Of a stretch of 64,000 bases of DNA, positions 9,339 through 18,239 are shown one piece after another. The translations under genes were made by a program, and so were the position numbers. Origin of the DNA: Sandaracinaceae bacterium. GTDB lineage: Bacteria > Myxococcota_A > Polyangia > Polyangiales > Sandaracinaceae. The stretch spans positions 558,001 to 622,000 of the forward strand of contig JACKEC010000014.1 in NCBI GenBank assembly GCA_020633195.1, in the 5' to 3' direction. Position 1 is the first letter of the stretch. Every line of letters starts with the position of its first letter. Below the pieces are notes generated by a model. The model made no database searches, was not told the origin of the DNA, and was given only the letters and a program-made list of their open reading frames with translations.

Positions 9339-10582
9339 GACCGCGCCCCCGCGACCTCGGCCAGGTGGAGCCACAGCCGCACCTCCGCCCAGACCCGCGC
9401 CGCGAGGCTCCGGACGCGGAGGGCGCGGGCCTGGGTGAGCCGCGCTTGCGCGTCGAGGTGCTCGAAGACCGTCCCCTCCCCTCGCTCCATCGCGAGCCGC
9501 CGTCGATCCGCGAGCGTCTGGAGGGCGGGGAGGAGCGCGTGGTCGAGGGCCTCGAGCTGCTCTCGCGTGTGCTCGACCTCGTGGAGCGCGTCCTCGAGCT
9601 CGGTGCGGGCCTGGTCGCGCGCGACGTCGAGCCGGGCCTCCTCGCGCTCCGCCGCGCCGCTCGCCTCCGAGGCCGCGCGGTCCTCTTGCCCGAACGCCGA
9701 GAACGACAGGCTCGCGATCCCGTACACGACCCAGGCGTCGGACGCGCCGCGCTCCACCTGCGCGCCGACCGAGAGGATCGGCGCGTAGCCAGCGCGCACC
9801 TCCACCTCGCGGGCGCGCGCCGCGCTCGCGGCCAGCCGCCGCACCGCGAGATCCGGGAGCGCGTCCAGATCTCGGAGCGACGCTCGCGCGGACTCGAGAT
9901 CGGGTAGCGCCGGCGAAGGCAGCGAGCCCCGGGCGACGAGATCGCGCCGCCCGGGCTCCCCCATCGCAGCGGCGAGCTGGAGGCCTGCCGTGAACCGCTC
10001 GCCCTCGGCGTCGAGGCGGGCCTGCGCGATCTCCGCCTGAGCCGCACGCGCAGTGGCCAGGGAGGCGGCGTCACCCACCCCCGCCTCGAGCGCGCGCTCG
10101 GAGCGCGCGACCCGCTCCGCCGCGATCGCGCTGGCGTCGATGAGCACCTGCTCCACGCCCTGAGACGCCGCGAGCTCGATCCAGCGCCGCGCCGCCTCGA
10201 GGCGAGCCCGCAGCGCCTCCGCCCGGACCTGCGCGGCCAGGACCGCGCGCTCCTCCGCCGCGGCGCGGCGGCGGCTCGAGCCCAGGTCCGCGAGGTTCCA
10301 GCCCTGGGTGATGCTCGCCTGCATCTCGAAGCCGCTCTCCTGCTGCGGGGCGACGACGGCGCCGGGCATGAGCGTGATCGTCGTGGCCTGGGCCGTCCCG
10401 CCGATACCCGGGTCGCCCGCCGCGCGCGCGGCCAGCTCCCGAGCCGGTACCTGGACGGGCGCCGCCCGGGCCCCGAGCGCGAGCGCCTGGTCGAAGGTCA
10501 CGGAGGTCTGAGCACCCGCCGAGGCGGGAAGCGAGGCGAGGAGCGCGAGCGTGAGCGCCGCGCGGAACCGAGGTTGGGTCAC
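9335..10582 (-). CDS. TolC-family outer-membrane efflux channel
   Basis: 415 aa with a cleavable signal peptide (ends ASAGA-Q at about residue 24). The mature protein is almost wholly long amphipathic helices rich in Ala, Arg and Glu, with the two-fold repeat of an outer-membrane efflux protein. It is the first gene of the three-gene efflux operon (channel, adaptor, pump), coupled by 4-nt overlaps. Its place before an HME pump suggests the CzcC role. Confidence 0.87.
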   Translation of the reverse strand: MTQPRFRAALTLALLASLPASAGAQTSVTFDQALALGARAAPVQVPARELAARAAGDPGIGGTAQATTITLMPGAVVAPQQESGFEMQASITQGWNLADLGSSRRRAAAEERAVLAAQVRAEALRARLEAARRWIELAASQGVEQVLIDASAIAAERVARSERALEAGVGDAASLATARAAQAEIAQARLDAEGERFTAGLQLAAAMGEPGRRDLVARGSLPSPALPDLESARASLRDLDALPDLAVRRLAASAARAREVEVRAGYAPILSVGAQVERGASDAWVVYGIASLSFSAFGQEDRAASEASGAAEREEARLDVARDQARTELEDALHEVEHTREQLEALDHALLPALQTLADRRRLAMERGEGTVFEHLDAQARLTQARALRVRSLAARVWAEVRLWLHLAEVAGARS

Positions 10583-10624
10583 CCCGCGAAGGTGTGCTCA
10601 GCCCGCTCGCCTCCCCATGCGTCG

Positions 10625-10717
10625 TCAGACGGACGCGTCGAGATCATTGCCGAAATCGGCGACGAGTGCGTCGGATGACCACCCCCCCGAGGCGAGATCG
10701 GGAGGCGTGTCGGTCAC
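10625..10717 (-). CDS. Possible 30-residue acidic peptide
   Basis: A GTG-started frame of 31 codons lies alone in the 146-bp gap between the HtrA-like gene and the efflux operon, on their strand. The peptide is acidic (six Asp, no Glu, no Lys or Arg after residue 1) and has codon choice like the neighbours. The only ribosome-binding-like bases are a weak GAG eight bases upstream. In a genome this G+C-rich, chance open frames of this size are common, so I hold it only as a candidate leader peptide or small gene. An inverted repeat GCCGA-AA-TCGGC sits at 10649-10660 inside it. Confidence 0.2.
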   Translation of the reverse strand: MTDTPPDLASGGWSSDALVADFGNDLDASV

Positions 10718-10728
10718 CCGACAGGCTC

Positions 10729-11859
10729 TCACTCGGCTTCGGTCGGGCGGCGGCCGAGGGTGACGACGGCTTGGCCGCTCATCACGCCGGGGCCGACCGT
10801 CACGGTCAGGACGGTGCGATCGCCGGGGTGACGATGCGCGAGCCGAGCCTGGAGCTCCTGCATGGATCGGGTCGGGCGTCCGTCGACCGCCAGGATGATG
10901 TGCCCCGTCCACGGCACCCGCATGCGCTGGACGGCGACCGGGGCCGGGTCCGCGGCGCCCGCGAGGCCGGCGGTGGCCGCGGGGCTGCCCGGCACGACCT
11001 GCCGGATCCGCACCCCGTTCACGCCCGGCGCGCGGAAGTCGTCGCCGAGGATGCCCAGGAAGGCGTCGTTGCTCGCGGTCGGAGCCGGAGTCGAGGGGGT
11101 CGGCTGAGGCTGGGTGGGCTGAGTCGGGGTCGGCTGAGGCTCGGCCTGCGCGAGGCGAGCCCGCTCGCGGACCTCGTCGAGGAGCGCCGCCACGTGGTTG
11201 GAGGGCACCGCGAACCCGATCCCGTGGCTGCCGCCCGTTCGGGAGAGGATCGCCGTGTTCACCCCGATGACCTCGCCCGCCGAGTTGACGAGCGGGCCGC
11301 CCGAGTTGCCCGGGTTGATCGGCGCGTCGGTCTGGATGACCCGGGAGACGTCCCCGCCGCCGAGGCTCGAGCCGGGGGGCACGTCGCGCAGCGCGCTGAC
11401 GATGCCCTGGGTGAGCGTGCCCTCGAGCCCGAACGGGCTGCCGAACGCGAGCACCGTCTGGCCGACCGCGACCTGGTCCGCGTCCGCGAGCTCGAGCGGC
11501 CGCGCGGGGACCGTCCCCTGGACGCGCAGGACCGCGAGATCGTGCGACGGAGAGTCGAGCAGGACCTCGGCCGCCTGGGTGGTGCCCGAGGAGAAGTGGA
11601 CCCGGACGCCAGATCGTCGGCCGGGCTGGATCACGTGCGAGTTGGTGACGATCCAGTGCTCGTCTCCGACGACGAACCCGCTGCCGCTGGACGGCCCCGC
11701 GATCACGGAGACCGTCGACTCGGAGAGGCGACGAGCCACCGCGATGCGGCGCGCTTCGGTGAGCTCCTGCGCCTGCGCGGGCAGCGCGATGGCGGAGGCG
11801 AGGAGCAGGATCGGGGCGAGTCTTGCGTGCATGCGAGTCATCCGTGGGGGCCCCTTCAT
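10729..11859 (-). CDS. HtrA/DegP-like periplasmic serine protease with PDZ domain
   Basis: 376 aa. The ATG at 11859 has GAAGG six bases upstream; later ATGs at 11841 and 11832 are possible. The signal peptide ends LPAQA-QE near residue 30. The catalytic triad reads H75 (TNSHV), D107 (SHDLA) and S186 (GNSGGP). A Pro/Thr/Gln-rich linker (about 240-262) leads to one PDZ domain (about 265-370). The family degrades misfolded envelope proteins and can act in stress signalling. Only one PDZ is present, as in DegS/HhoB, but there is no membrane anchor. It is divergently placed from the PP2C gene across 143 bp. Confidence 0.9.
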   Translation of the reverse strand: MKGPPRMTRMHARLAPILLLASAIALPAQAQELTEARRIAVARRLSESTVSVIAGPSSGSGFVVGDEHWIVTNSHVIQPGRRSGVRVHFSSGTTQAAEVLLDSPSHDLAVLRVQGTVPARPLELADADQVAVGQTVLAFGSPFGLEGTLTQGIVSALRDVPPGSSLGGGDVSRVIQTDAPINPGNSGGPLVNSAGEVIGVNTAILSRTGGSHGIGFAVPSNHVAALLDEVRERARLAQAEPQPTPTQPTQPQPTPSTPAPTASNDAFLGILGDDFRAPGVNGVRIRQVVPGSPAATAGLAGAADPAPVAVQRMRVPWTGHIILAVDGRPTRSMQELQARLAHRHPGDRTVLTVTVGPGVMSGQAVVTLGRRPTEAE

Positions 11860-12002
11860 AGATGGCCTTCGGAGTCGGACGATTCAACCATCGATAGGTT
11901 TCGTTCATTTCCTTGGTGCCCGCACGTCCTCGGGGAAACCCTGCAGTGTGCTTGTTGCGGTCCCGCGCGGCTTCGCGCTAGCCTCCGCGGAGGTGACTGT
12001 CC

Positions 12003-12758
12003 GTGGGTAGGTACGGCGTGGGTCTGACCGACATCGGACGTCGGCGTATGTCGAACGAGGATGCGTTCATCCTCGACAACGACATCGGCCTGTACGTCGT
12101 CGCCGACGGCATGGGCGGTCACGCGGCGGGCGAGGTGGCCAGCCAGGAGGCCGTCGAGACGGTCCTCGGGATGGTCCGTCGGGGCTACGCGGCGGTCGAG
12201 CGCTTCGACGTCGAGGGCCCCACCCCGGACACCGTCCGAGGCGTCCAGCGCCTGCTCGAGAGCGCCGTCCAGGCGGCCACGTACATGGTCTTCGCGATCG
12301 CGGAGAACGATCCCGAGCAGAAGGGCATGGGCACCACCGTCAGCGCGCTGCTGCTGATGAAGAGCCACGCGGTGGTGGCGCAGGTCGGCGACAGCCGCAT
12401 CTACCTCGTGCGCGAGGGCGCGGTCTACCAGCTCACCGAGGACCACACGCTCGTCGCGTGGCAGGTCAAGCAGGGGATCATCTCCGAGGCCGAGGCCGAG
12501 CTCTCGCCGCACAAGAACGTGATCACCCGCGCCGTCGGGAGCCGCGACTACGTCCAGGTCGACACCCAGACCGTGGAGATCGGCCCCGGGGATCGCTTCC
12601 TCGTCTGCTCGGACGGCCTGCACGGCTACCTGCAGGACGAGGAGATCGTCCCGCTGCTCACGCTCGGCCCCGACGTCGCGACGACCAAGCTGATCGATCT
12701 CGCGAACCAGCGCGGCGGCCGCGACAACATCACCGCCGTCGTCATCGAGCTGAGCTGA
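12003..12758 (+). CDS. PP2C-family Ser/Thr protein phosphatase
   Basis: 251 aa from a GTG at 12003 with GGAGGTG upstream. All PP2C metal-site motifs are in order: SNEDAF near residue 16, VADGMGGH near 33, GDSRIYLV near 130, LVCSDGLHG near 201 and GRDNITAVV near 240. It is a cytoplasmic, Mn/Mg-dependent phosphatase that reverses Hanks-kinase phosphorylation, like PrpC/PstP/Stp. It sits 89 bp before a Ser/Thr kinase on the same strand, the usual phosphatase-kinase pairing. Confidence 0.94.
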   Translation: MGRYGVGLTDIGRRRMSNEDAFILDNDIGLYVVADGMGGHAAGEVASQEAVETVLGMVRRGYAAVERFDVEGPTPDTVRGVQRLLESAVQAATYMVFAIAENDPEQKGMGTTVSALLLMKSHAVVAQVGDSRIYLVREGAVYQLTEDHTLVAWQVKQGIISEAEAELSPHKNVITRAVGSRDYVQVDTQTVEIGPGDRFLVCSDGLHGYLQDEEIVPLLTLGPDVATTKLIDLANQRGGRDNITAVVIELS

Positions 12759-12847
12759 CTCTCTCTTCGAGCCCTCCCCCGCGACCGGCGACGCCCGGAT
12801 CGCTCCCGTGACACCTCGCGCCTCCCGCGTGGCACCATCGACGCGGG

Positions 12848-14149
12848 GTGCAGGGAACGCGCGTCACCTTCGAGCCCGAGACGGTGCTGCTCGGGAAGCT
12901 GCGCATCGTCCGTCTGATCGGGCGTGGCGCGATGGGCGCGGTCTACGAGGTCGAGCACCTCCTCACCAAGCATCACCGCGCGCTGAAGGTGCTGCACCGC
13001 GACCTGCTCGGATCCGGGAGCGCGGTGGCCCGGTTGATCCGGGAGGCTGGCGTCGCCGGAACGCTGGGCAGCGACAGGGTCGTCTCGACCTTCGACGTCG
13101 GGCAGCTCGAGTCGGGCTCTCCCTACGTCCTGATGGAGCTGCTGCGGGGGCGGACGCTCGCCGATCAGCTCGCCGCCGGGCCGCTGTCGCCGAGCCACGC
13201 GGTCCACGTCGCGCGGGAGATCGCCGCGGGGATGGAGCAGGCCCACGCGCATGGGATCGTGCATCGCGACCTCAAGCCGGCGAACGTGTTCCTCGCCGAG
13301 GACGACGCCGGCCAGGTGCACGTCAAGATCCTCGACTTCGGCATCTCCAAGTTCACCGCGACCGACGAGGGGATGCAGGCCGCCCTCACCGTGGAGGGGG
13401 TCGTCCTGGGCACGCCCCATTACATGTCGCCGGAGCAGGCCGGGGCGCAGGCGGACGTCGATCATCGCGCGGACGTGTACGCCCTCGGGGTCATCCTCTA
13501 CGAGTGCCTGACGGGCCGGCGCCCGTACCACGCGGACACGTTCCCGGCGCTCATGGCGCAGATCCACCTCGGGGACTTCACCCCGCTGGACACCCTCCCG
13601 ATGGGGATCGACGCGCGCCTCGCGGCGATCGTCCACCGGGCCATCCACCCCGACCGCGACGTGCGGATCCAGACGATGGCCGCGCTCTCCGCGGAGCTCG
13701 AGCCCTTCGACCGCTTCGATCCCTCCGAGACCTTGCTCGACGCTTCGCACGGCGCCCGCGCCACCGACCCGCCCACCATCGCCGCCGATCACCTCGTCCC
13801 CCCGCCCGTCCCGGCCCGGCGCCCGCCCCCGCCTCCGGGCCCGCGGTTCCCCGGGTGGGCGCTGGTCGGCGGCGGGGTCGCCGCGGGAGCGGGGCTCCTC
13901 GCGATCGCGTGGGTGTCGCTCGAGCCGAGCGAGCCGCCGGCGCGCCCCGCGCCGACGCTGGCGCCCGCGCTGGCCCGCGTGGAGACCGACGCCGCGTCTC
14001 CGCCGGCGCCCGACGCCGGCTCCCCCACCCCGGTCGACGGAGGCCCTGCCGAGGTCGACCCCGAGCCGCCGTCCCCTGGAGGCCGGCGCTCGTTCCGACA
14101 CGCGCGTCAATCCGGCTTGCGAACCGACAACCCCTACGGGGCCCCGTGA
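12848..14149 (+). CDS. Transmembrane Ser/Thr protein kinase (Hanks type)
   Basis: 433 aa. The kinase domain spans about 17-290: Gly loop GRGAMGAVYEV, catalytic Lys at about 47 (ALKVLH), HRDLKPANV at 139, DFG at 163-165, and activation segment GTPHYMSPEQ. A Pro-rich linker precedes one membrane helix (about 335-358) and a short Pro/Asp-rich outer tail. All key residues are present, so it should be active. Its stop overlaps the PEGA gene start (GTGA), so the PEGA protein is a likely partner or substrate. The upstream PP2C is a likely antagonist. Confidence 0.93.
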   Translation: MQGTRVTFEPETVLLGKLRIVRLIGRGAMGAVYEVEHLLTKHHRALKVLHRDLLGSGSAVARLIREAGVAGTLGSDRVVSTFDVGQLESGSPYVLMELLRGRTLADQLAAGPLSPSHAVHVAREIAAGMEQAHAHGIVHRDLKPANVFLAEDDAGQVHVKILDFGISKFTATDEGMQAALTVEGVVLGTPHYMSPEQAGAQADVDHRADVYALGVILYECLTGRRPYHADTFPALMAQIHLGDFTPLDTLPMGIDARLAAIVHRAIHPDRDVRIQTMAALSAELEPFDRFDPSETLLDASHGARATDPPTIAADHLVPPPVPARRPPPPPGPRFPGWALVGGGVAAGAGLLAIAWVSLEPSEPPARPAPTLAPALARVETDAASPPAPDAGSPTPVDGGPAEVDPEPPSPGGRRSFRHARQSGLRTDNPYGAP

Positions 14150-15582
14150 GGCGCGCGCTCGCGGTGGCCCTCTCGCTGGCGCTCTGGCCGGCGATGGCGC
14201 GCGCGCAGGACGCCCCGACCCCCGAGGCCATCGCGGAGGCGCGGACCCGCTACGAGCGCGGGCTCGAGCTCTTCGAGGAGGAGCGCTACGACGCCGCGCT
14301 GGCCGAGTTCGACCGCGCCTACGCGGTGGCGCCGAGCTACCAAGTGCTCTTCAACATCGGGCGCATCCACGCGCTGCGGGGCAACGCCGTCGAGGCGGTG
14401 CGCGCCTACGTGCGCTACCTGGCCGAGGGGGGCCCGCGCCTCCGCGCGAGGGAGCGGGCGCAGGTCGAGGCGGAGATCGAGCGACAGCGCGCGCGCATCG
14501 CGACGGTCCGCATCGAGAGCTCGCTCGACGGGGCGACGGTCCGCCTCGACGGAGTCGACGTCGGCACCACGCCGCTCGTGGATCCGCTGCGCGTGAACTC
14601 GGGGGAGCACGTGGTGGGCCTCGGCGCGCCGGGCTACGCGGCCGAGTCGCGGCAGGTCGCGCTCGCCGGGGGCACCGAGGAGACCCTCCGCTTCGAGCTC
14701 CAGCCCGAGGGGCGAGGGGTCCTGCGGATCGAGTCGCCGCTGCCCGGGGTCGAGATCCGGGTCGACGACCGCGTCGTGGGGACGACGCCGCTCGACGCGA
14801 CCGTCCCGGTGGTCCCGGGGCCGCACGCGGTCGTGGGCCGGCGACGGGGCTACCGCGAGGCCCGCGCGAACGTGGACGTGGAGATGAGCGCGGAGCAGCT
14901 GGTGACGCTCGCGCCCCTCCGGGATCCGAACGCGGCCGTCCCCCTCGGGACGTTGCGGCTCACCCTGCCGGACGCGCCCGTCGTCACCCAGGTCGATGGG
15001 CAGTCCGCCGAGCCGCGGGGAGGCGAGCTCGAGCTCCCCGAGGGGCCGCACGCGGTGCGCCTGCAGGTCGCCGACCGCATCCCCTGGAGCGGCGAGGCGT
15101 GGATCGACGCGGGCGCGCCCTCGGTCCTGCGGCCCACCCTGCGCTGGACGCCCGAGGAGCGCTCGCGCCGCCTCGCGGGCGCCGCCGACCAGCGAGTCGC
15201 GGGCATCGTCACGCTGCTCGCGGGGGTCGCCGTCGCGATCGGCGGGGCCTCGCTGACCGGCTGGAACGAGGAGCGCTCGCCGGCCGCGGAGTCCGAGTTC
15301 GCGGAGCTCGAGGCGTGCGCGGAGCGCGCGGGGCCCGGGGGCGATCCGAACGCGTTCTGTCCGGGCTTCGACCGGCGCGAGCAGGACAACGCCACGCTGC
15401 GACAGGGGATCAGCGACCTGCGGGTGGTGGAGGCGCTCCTGCTCGGCGTGGGCGTGGCCGCGGCCGGCGTCGGCCTCGTGGTCTGGCTCCTCGCGCCAGA
15501 CGAGCGGGGCATCGACGCCTCGGCGAGCGCGGTCGCGCTGAGGATCGGGCCGGGCGGCGCGACCCTCCTGTCGAGCTTCTGA
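14146..15582 (+). CDS. PEGA-domain protein with TPR segment, exported
   Basis: 478 aa from a GTG coupled to the kinase gene. The signal peptide ends ARA-QDA near residue 22. A TPR-like segment (about 30-110) is followed by two clear PEGA repeats (about 118-180 and 188-245, each with a GTTPL turn) and a weaker third (about 268-325). Two hydrophobic helices near the C-terminus (about 350-370 and 425-450) flank a Cys-containing loop. PEGA domains are beta-sandwiches typical of surface-layer-like and kinase-linked proteins in myxobacteria. The next gene is convergent, only 3 bp away. Confidence 0.85.
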   Translation: MRRALAVALSLALWPAMARAQDAPTPEAIAEARTRYERGLELFEEERYDAALAEFDRAYAVAPSYQVLFNIGRIHALRGNAVEAVRAYVRYLAEGGPRLRARERAQVEAEIERQRARIATVRIESSLDGATVRLDGVDVGTTPLVDPLRVNSGEHVVGLGAPGYAAESRQVALAGGTEETLRFELQPEGRGVLRIESPLPGVEIRVDDRVVGTTPLDATVPVVPGPHAVVGRRRGYREARANVDVEMSAEQLVTLAPLRDPNAAVPLGTLRLTLPDAPVVTQVDGQSAEPRGGELELPEGPHAVRLQVADRIPWSGEAWIDAGAPSVLRPTLRWTPEERSRRLAGAADQRVAGIVTLLAGVAVAIGGASLTGWNEERSPAAESEFAELEACAERAGPGGDPNAFCPGFDRREQDNATLRQGISDLRVVEALLLGVGVAAAGVGLVVWLLAPDERGIDASASAVALRIGPGGATLLSSF

Positions 15583-15585
15583 GGG

Positions 15586-16728
15586 CTACTCCTTGAGCCG
15601 CTCGTGGGTCTCCTCGAGGCGACCTCCCCGCTCCGGCGGCTGGGAGTCGACGAGGGTCGACGGCTCGACGAACCGAGGGATCGTGCCAAGCACCTCGTCG
15701 CCCTCGCCGTCGACGAGCGTGTCGTCGGTCTCCGCGCGGCGCCGGAGGCGCGCGAGCGCCAGCCGCATCGCCGTCGCCGAGGCGTACCGGTCATCGGGGC
15801 TCTTGCTCAGCGCCACGGTGACCACCCGGTCGAGCGCGGGCGGCACCTCGGGCCGCGTCGCGCTCGGCGGCCGAGGATCGTCGACGAGGATGCTGGTCAC
15901 GAGCCCGGACACGGTCTCGGCGTCGAACGGGGTCTCGCCCGTCAACATCTCGTGCAGGAGAACACCTACGGCCCAGACGTCCACGCGCGCGTCGACGTCG
16001 GGCAGGCCGCGCGCCTGCTCGGGCGACAAGTACCGCGGCGTGCCCACGATCTCGCCCGTGCGGGTGAGCTGGCTCGCCTCGCTGAGCTTGGAGATGCTGA
16101 AGTCGAGGAGCTTCACGCGGACGGCGTCCCCGGCGAGGAGGAAGACGTTGGCCGGCTTGACGTCGCGGTGCACCACGCCGGTCTGGTGGACGGCCTCGAG
16201 CCCCGCCAGGAGCTGCAGCGTGATGTCGATCGCCTCGACGATCTCGAGCGCGCCGCGCGCGAGGAGGCGCTGGTCGAGCGACTCGCCGTCGAGGAGCTCC
16301 ATGACGAGGAACGGGGTGCCGTCGTCGAGGGCGGCGACGTCGTGGACGGCCACCACGTGGTCGTGGCGAATCGCCGCCGCGGCGCGCGCCTCGCGGAGCA
16401 ACCGGCCCGCGCTGCGCGCCTCCTTGCCGAGCAGGATCTTCACGGCGACCTCGCGGTCGAGCGCGGTGTGCAGCGCGCGGTAGACGGAGCCCATGCCACC
16501 CCGGCCCAGGAGCTCGCGCACCGCGTAGCGCCCGTCGAGCACCTGGCCGATGAAGGGATCGGGCGGCGGCGCGATGCTGGGCCGCGACGCGTCGATCGCG
16601 CGACCGGTGAACGGGCAGGTCCCGAGCCCCGACTCGTGCGGGAGCCCGCAATGCTCACAGGTGAGGAATCGAAGGGGCTCGGACAACGCCGTGATTCTAG
16701 CAGCGTCGCGAGCGTCGTGGCGCCCCAT
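15586..16728 (-). CDS. Ser/Thr protein kinase with N-terminal zinc ribbon and variant DFS motif
   Basis: 380 aa from an ATG at 16728 with TGAGG upstream; a TTG at 16684-16686 is an alternative. An N-terminal CxxCGLPHE...C knuckle (C24, C27, C38) looks like half a zinc ribbon. The kinase domain (about 66-330) has Lys97 and HRDVKPANV from 187, but the metal-binding loop is DFS (209-211) where nearly all kinases have DFG. The activation segment (GTPRYLSPEQ) is normal. No membrane helix. The gene lies 8 bp after the first Cys-rich lipoprotein gene, so it may be the last gene of that operon. Whether the Gly-to-Ser change weakens activity is unknown. Confidence 0.9.
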   Translation of the reverse strand: MGRHDARDAARITALSEPLRFLTCEHCGLPHESGLGTCPFTGRAIDASRPSIAPPPDPFIGQVLDGRYAVRELLGRGGMGSVYRALHTALDREVAVKILLGKEARSAGRLLREARAAAAIRHDHVVAVHDVAALDDGTPFLVMELLDGESLDQRLLARGALEIVEAIDITLQLLAGLEAVHQTGVVHRDVKPANVFLLAGDAVRVKLLDFSISKLSEASQLTRTGEIVGTPRYLSPEQARGLPDVDARVDVWAVGVLLHEMLTGETPFDAETVSGLVTSILVDDPRPPSATRPEVPPALDRVVTVALSKSPDDRYASATAMRLALARLRRRAETDDTLVDGEGDEVLGTIPRFVEPSTLVDSQPPERGGRLEETHERLKE

Positions 16729-16736
16729 GCCGCGCC

Positions 16737-18239
16737 TCAGGGGCGCGAGCCGGTCAGCCGATACGGTCCGCCGGTGCCCGCCGCGGCGGCGCCGACCCAC
16801 AGCACGTGCAGCGCCGCGCCGGGCTCGAGCGTCGCGCTCAGATCGGCGCCCAGCGCGCATGACCCGGACGTCGCGCAGACCGACCCGCCGACGCTGGTCG
16901 CGTGCCGGAGCGTGGTCTCGTAGGTCGCCCCCGAGCAGGTGCTCGCGGCCAGCGCGCCGCCGGGATCCGCGGGGCACGTCACGAAGAAGTGCGCGCGCTC
17001 GGCTCCGCTCGCGCACGTCGTCGCGGGCCCGCTCGCCGCGTCGAGGGCGCCCGCCACGTCGAAGGCGCCCGGCGGGAGCGGGGTCGCGTCGAGCGCGCCG
17101 ACCGGCACGTGGTGGATGGTCGCGGTGAAGCCGCCGTTCGAGTTGACGGCCAGGACGTGCCGCCCCGGCTCGAGCACTCGCCACGCGTCACCCGCGCCCT
17201 CGGTGGGGCACAGGGCCGCGGGGCACACCACGCCGCTGACGTCGCAGCGGTCGAGGTAGCCGACGTAGGCGTCCGGCCCGACGACGTGCGTCCACGTCAG
17301 CTCGCGCTCGGCCAACGTGAACGCGTAGAACACGTTGGGCCCGTTGTGGCAGCTCGACCGCGCGTCCGTCGCGTGGCGGGTGGCCCCCTCGATGACCGTG
17401 GGTCCGGTCGCGGAGAGGCTCACGTCCACGGCGTCCTCGCACCGATCGTTGACGGCCACGCAGGCGCCGCCGCGGCAGGCCTCGTCCGCCGCGCAGGTCG
17501 TCTCGCAGTCGCCGCAGTGCGCGACGTCGCCCTCGATGTCGACGCACGCGCCCCCGCAGCTCATGCGCCCGGCCCCGCAGCAGGTGGCCTCGTTGCACGG
17601 TCCGTCGCAGGCGGCCCCGCACGCTCCGCAGCTCGAGGCGCTCGTCTCGAGGTCCACGCAGACGCCCCCGCAGATGGCCCCGGGAGTCGCGCACACGCAG
17701 AGCGCATCGACGCACGACTCGACCGTGGGGCAGGCGTTGCCGCAGGCGCCGCAGTGATCGTGCGCGGAGTAGAGATCCACGCACCGGCCCCCGCACGCGA
17801 CCCCGCCGTCCTCGCACGCGCCGACCTCGGCGTCTGGGGGTGGCCCCGCGTCGGCGCCGCGGTCGATCGGCTGCTCACAGGTGTGAGAGCTCGGGTCGCA
17901 CCGAGACGCCCCGCCGCAGTCGGCGTCCCCGAGGCACTCGGCCCGACAGCGACCCGCGACGCAGAGGGACGCCTCGGGGCACTCGCTGTTCACCGCGCAC
18001 AGCGCGGGCTGCTCGGGCAGGAGGCACGCGCGGAGGCCGAGCGTCCCGGCGGGCAGGCACCGCAGCCCCGGATCGCAGTCCCGGTCCGCGACGCACTCGG
18101 GGCGGCAGCGACCGGCCGCGCACGCGAGCACGTCGCGACAATCACTGTTGCGGATGCACTCCCCGTCGACGGCGACGCGCTCGACGGCGCAGGCGCACAG
18201 GAGCGAGGCGCACGCGAGCGCGAGGACCCGCGCGGTCAC
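16737..18239 (-). CDS. Cys-rich surface lipoprotein, paralog 1 of 3
   Basis: 500 aa from a GTG coupled (GTGA) to the upstream paralog. The signal sequence ends with a lipobox-like LLCAC-A. Two-thirds of the first 260 residues are Cys-rich: paired EGF-like units with NSDC and DRDC patterns, then three modules of the form CGGxCVD...HCGxCGxxC, which resemble Stig1-like repeats. The rest (about 270-500) is a beta-rich region with paired jelly-roll-like halves and ends GSRP, an ending shared by all three paralogs. No catalytic motif. Likely a disulfide-stabilised outer-surface protein. Confidence 0.8.
   Translation of the reverse strand: MTARVLALACASLLCACAVERVAVDGECIRNSDCRDVLACAAGRCRPECVADRDCDPGLRCLPAGTLGLRACLLPEQPALCAVNSECPEASLCVAGRCRAECLGDADCGGASRCDPSSHTCEQPIDRGADAGPPPDAEVGACEDGGVACGGRCVDLYSAHDHCGACGNACPTVESCVDALCVCATPGAICGGVCVDLETSASSCGACGAACDGPCNEATCCGAGRMSCGGACVDIEGDVAHCGDCETTCAADEACRGGACVAVNDRCEDAVDVSLSATGPTVIEGATRHATDARSSCHNGPNVFYAFTLAERELTWTHVVGPDAYVGYLDRCDVSGVVCPAALCPTEGAGDAWRVLEPGRHVLAVNSNGGFTATIHHVPVGALDATPLPPGAFDVAGALDAASGPATTCASGAERAHFFVTCPADPGGALAASTCSGATYETTLRHATSVGGSVCATSGSCALGADLSATLEPGAALHVLWVGAAAAGTGGPYRLTGSRP

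Noticed and set aside
5257..9438. Long plus-strand frame over the efflux operon
   Set aside because: Its product is low-complexity with no domain, and the minus strand holds the true genes.
5203..10074. A very long open frame covering the efflux genes and beyond
   Set aside because: Only the part from 5203 to 8301 reads as an RND pump. The remainder is an out-of-frame shadow of the adaptor and channel genes.
12808..15582. One 924-codon plus-strand protein
   Set aside because: The part before 14146 is the shadow of the kinase gene in another frame; the real PEGA gene starts at the GTG coupled to the kinase stop.
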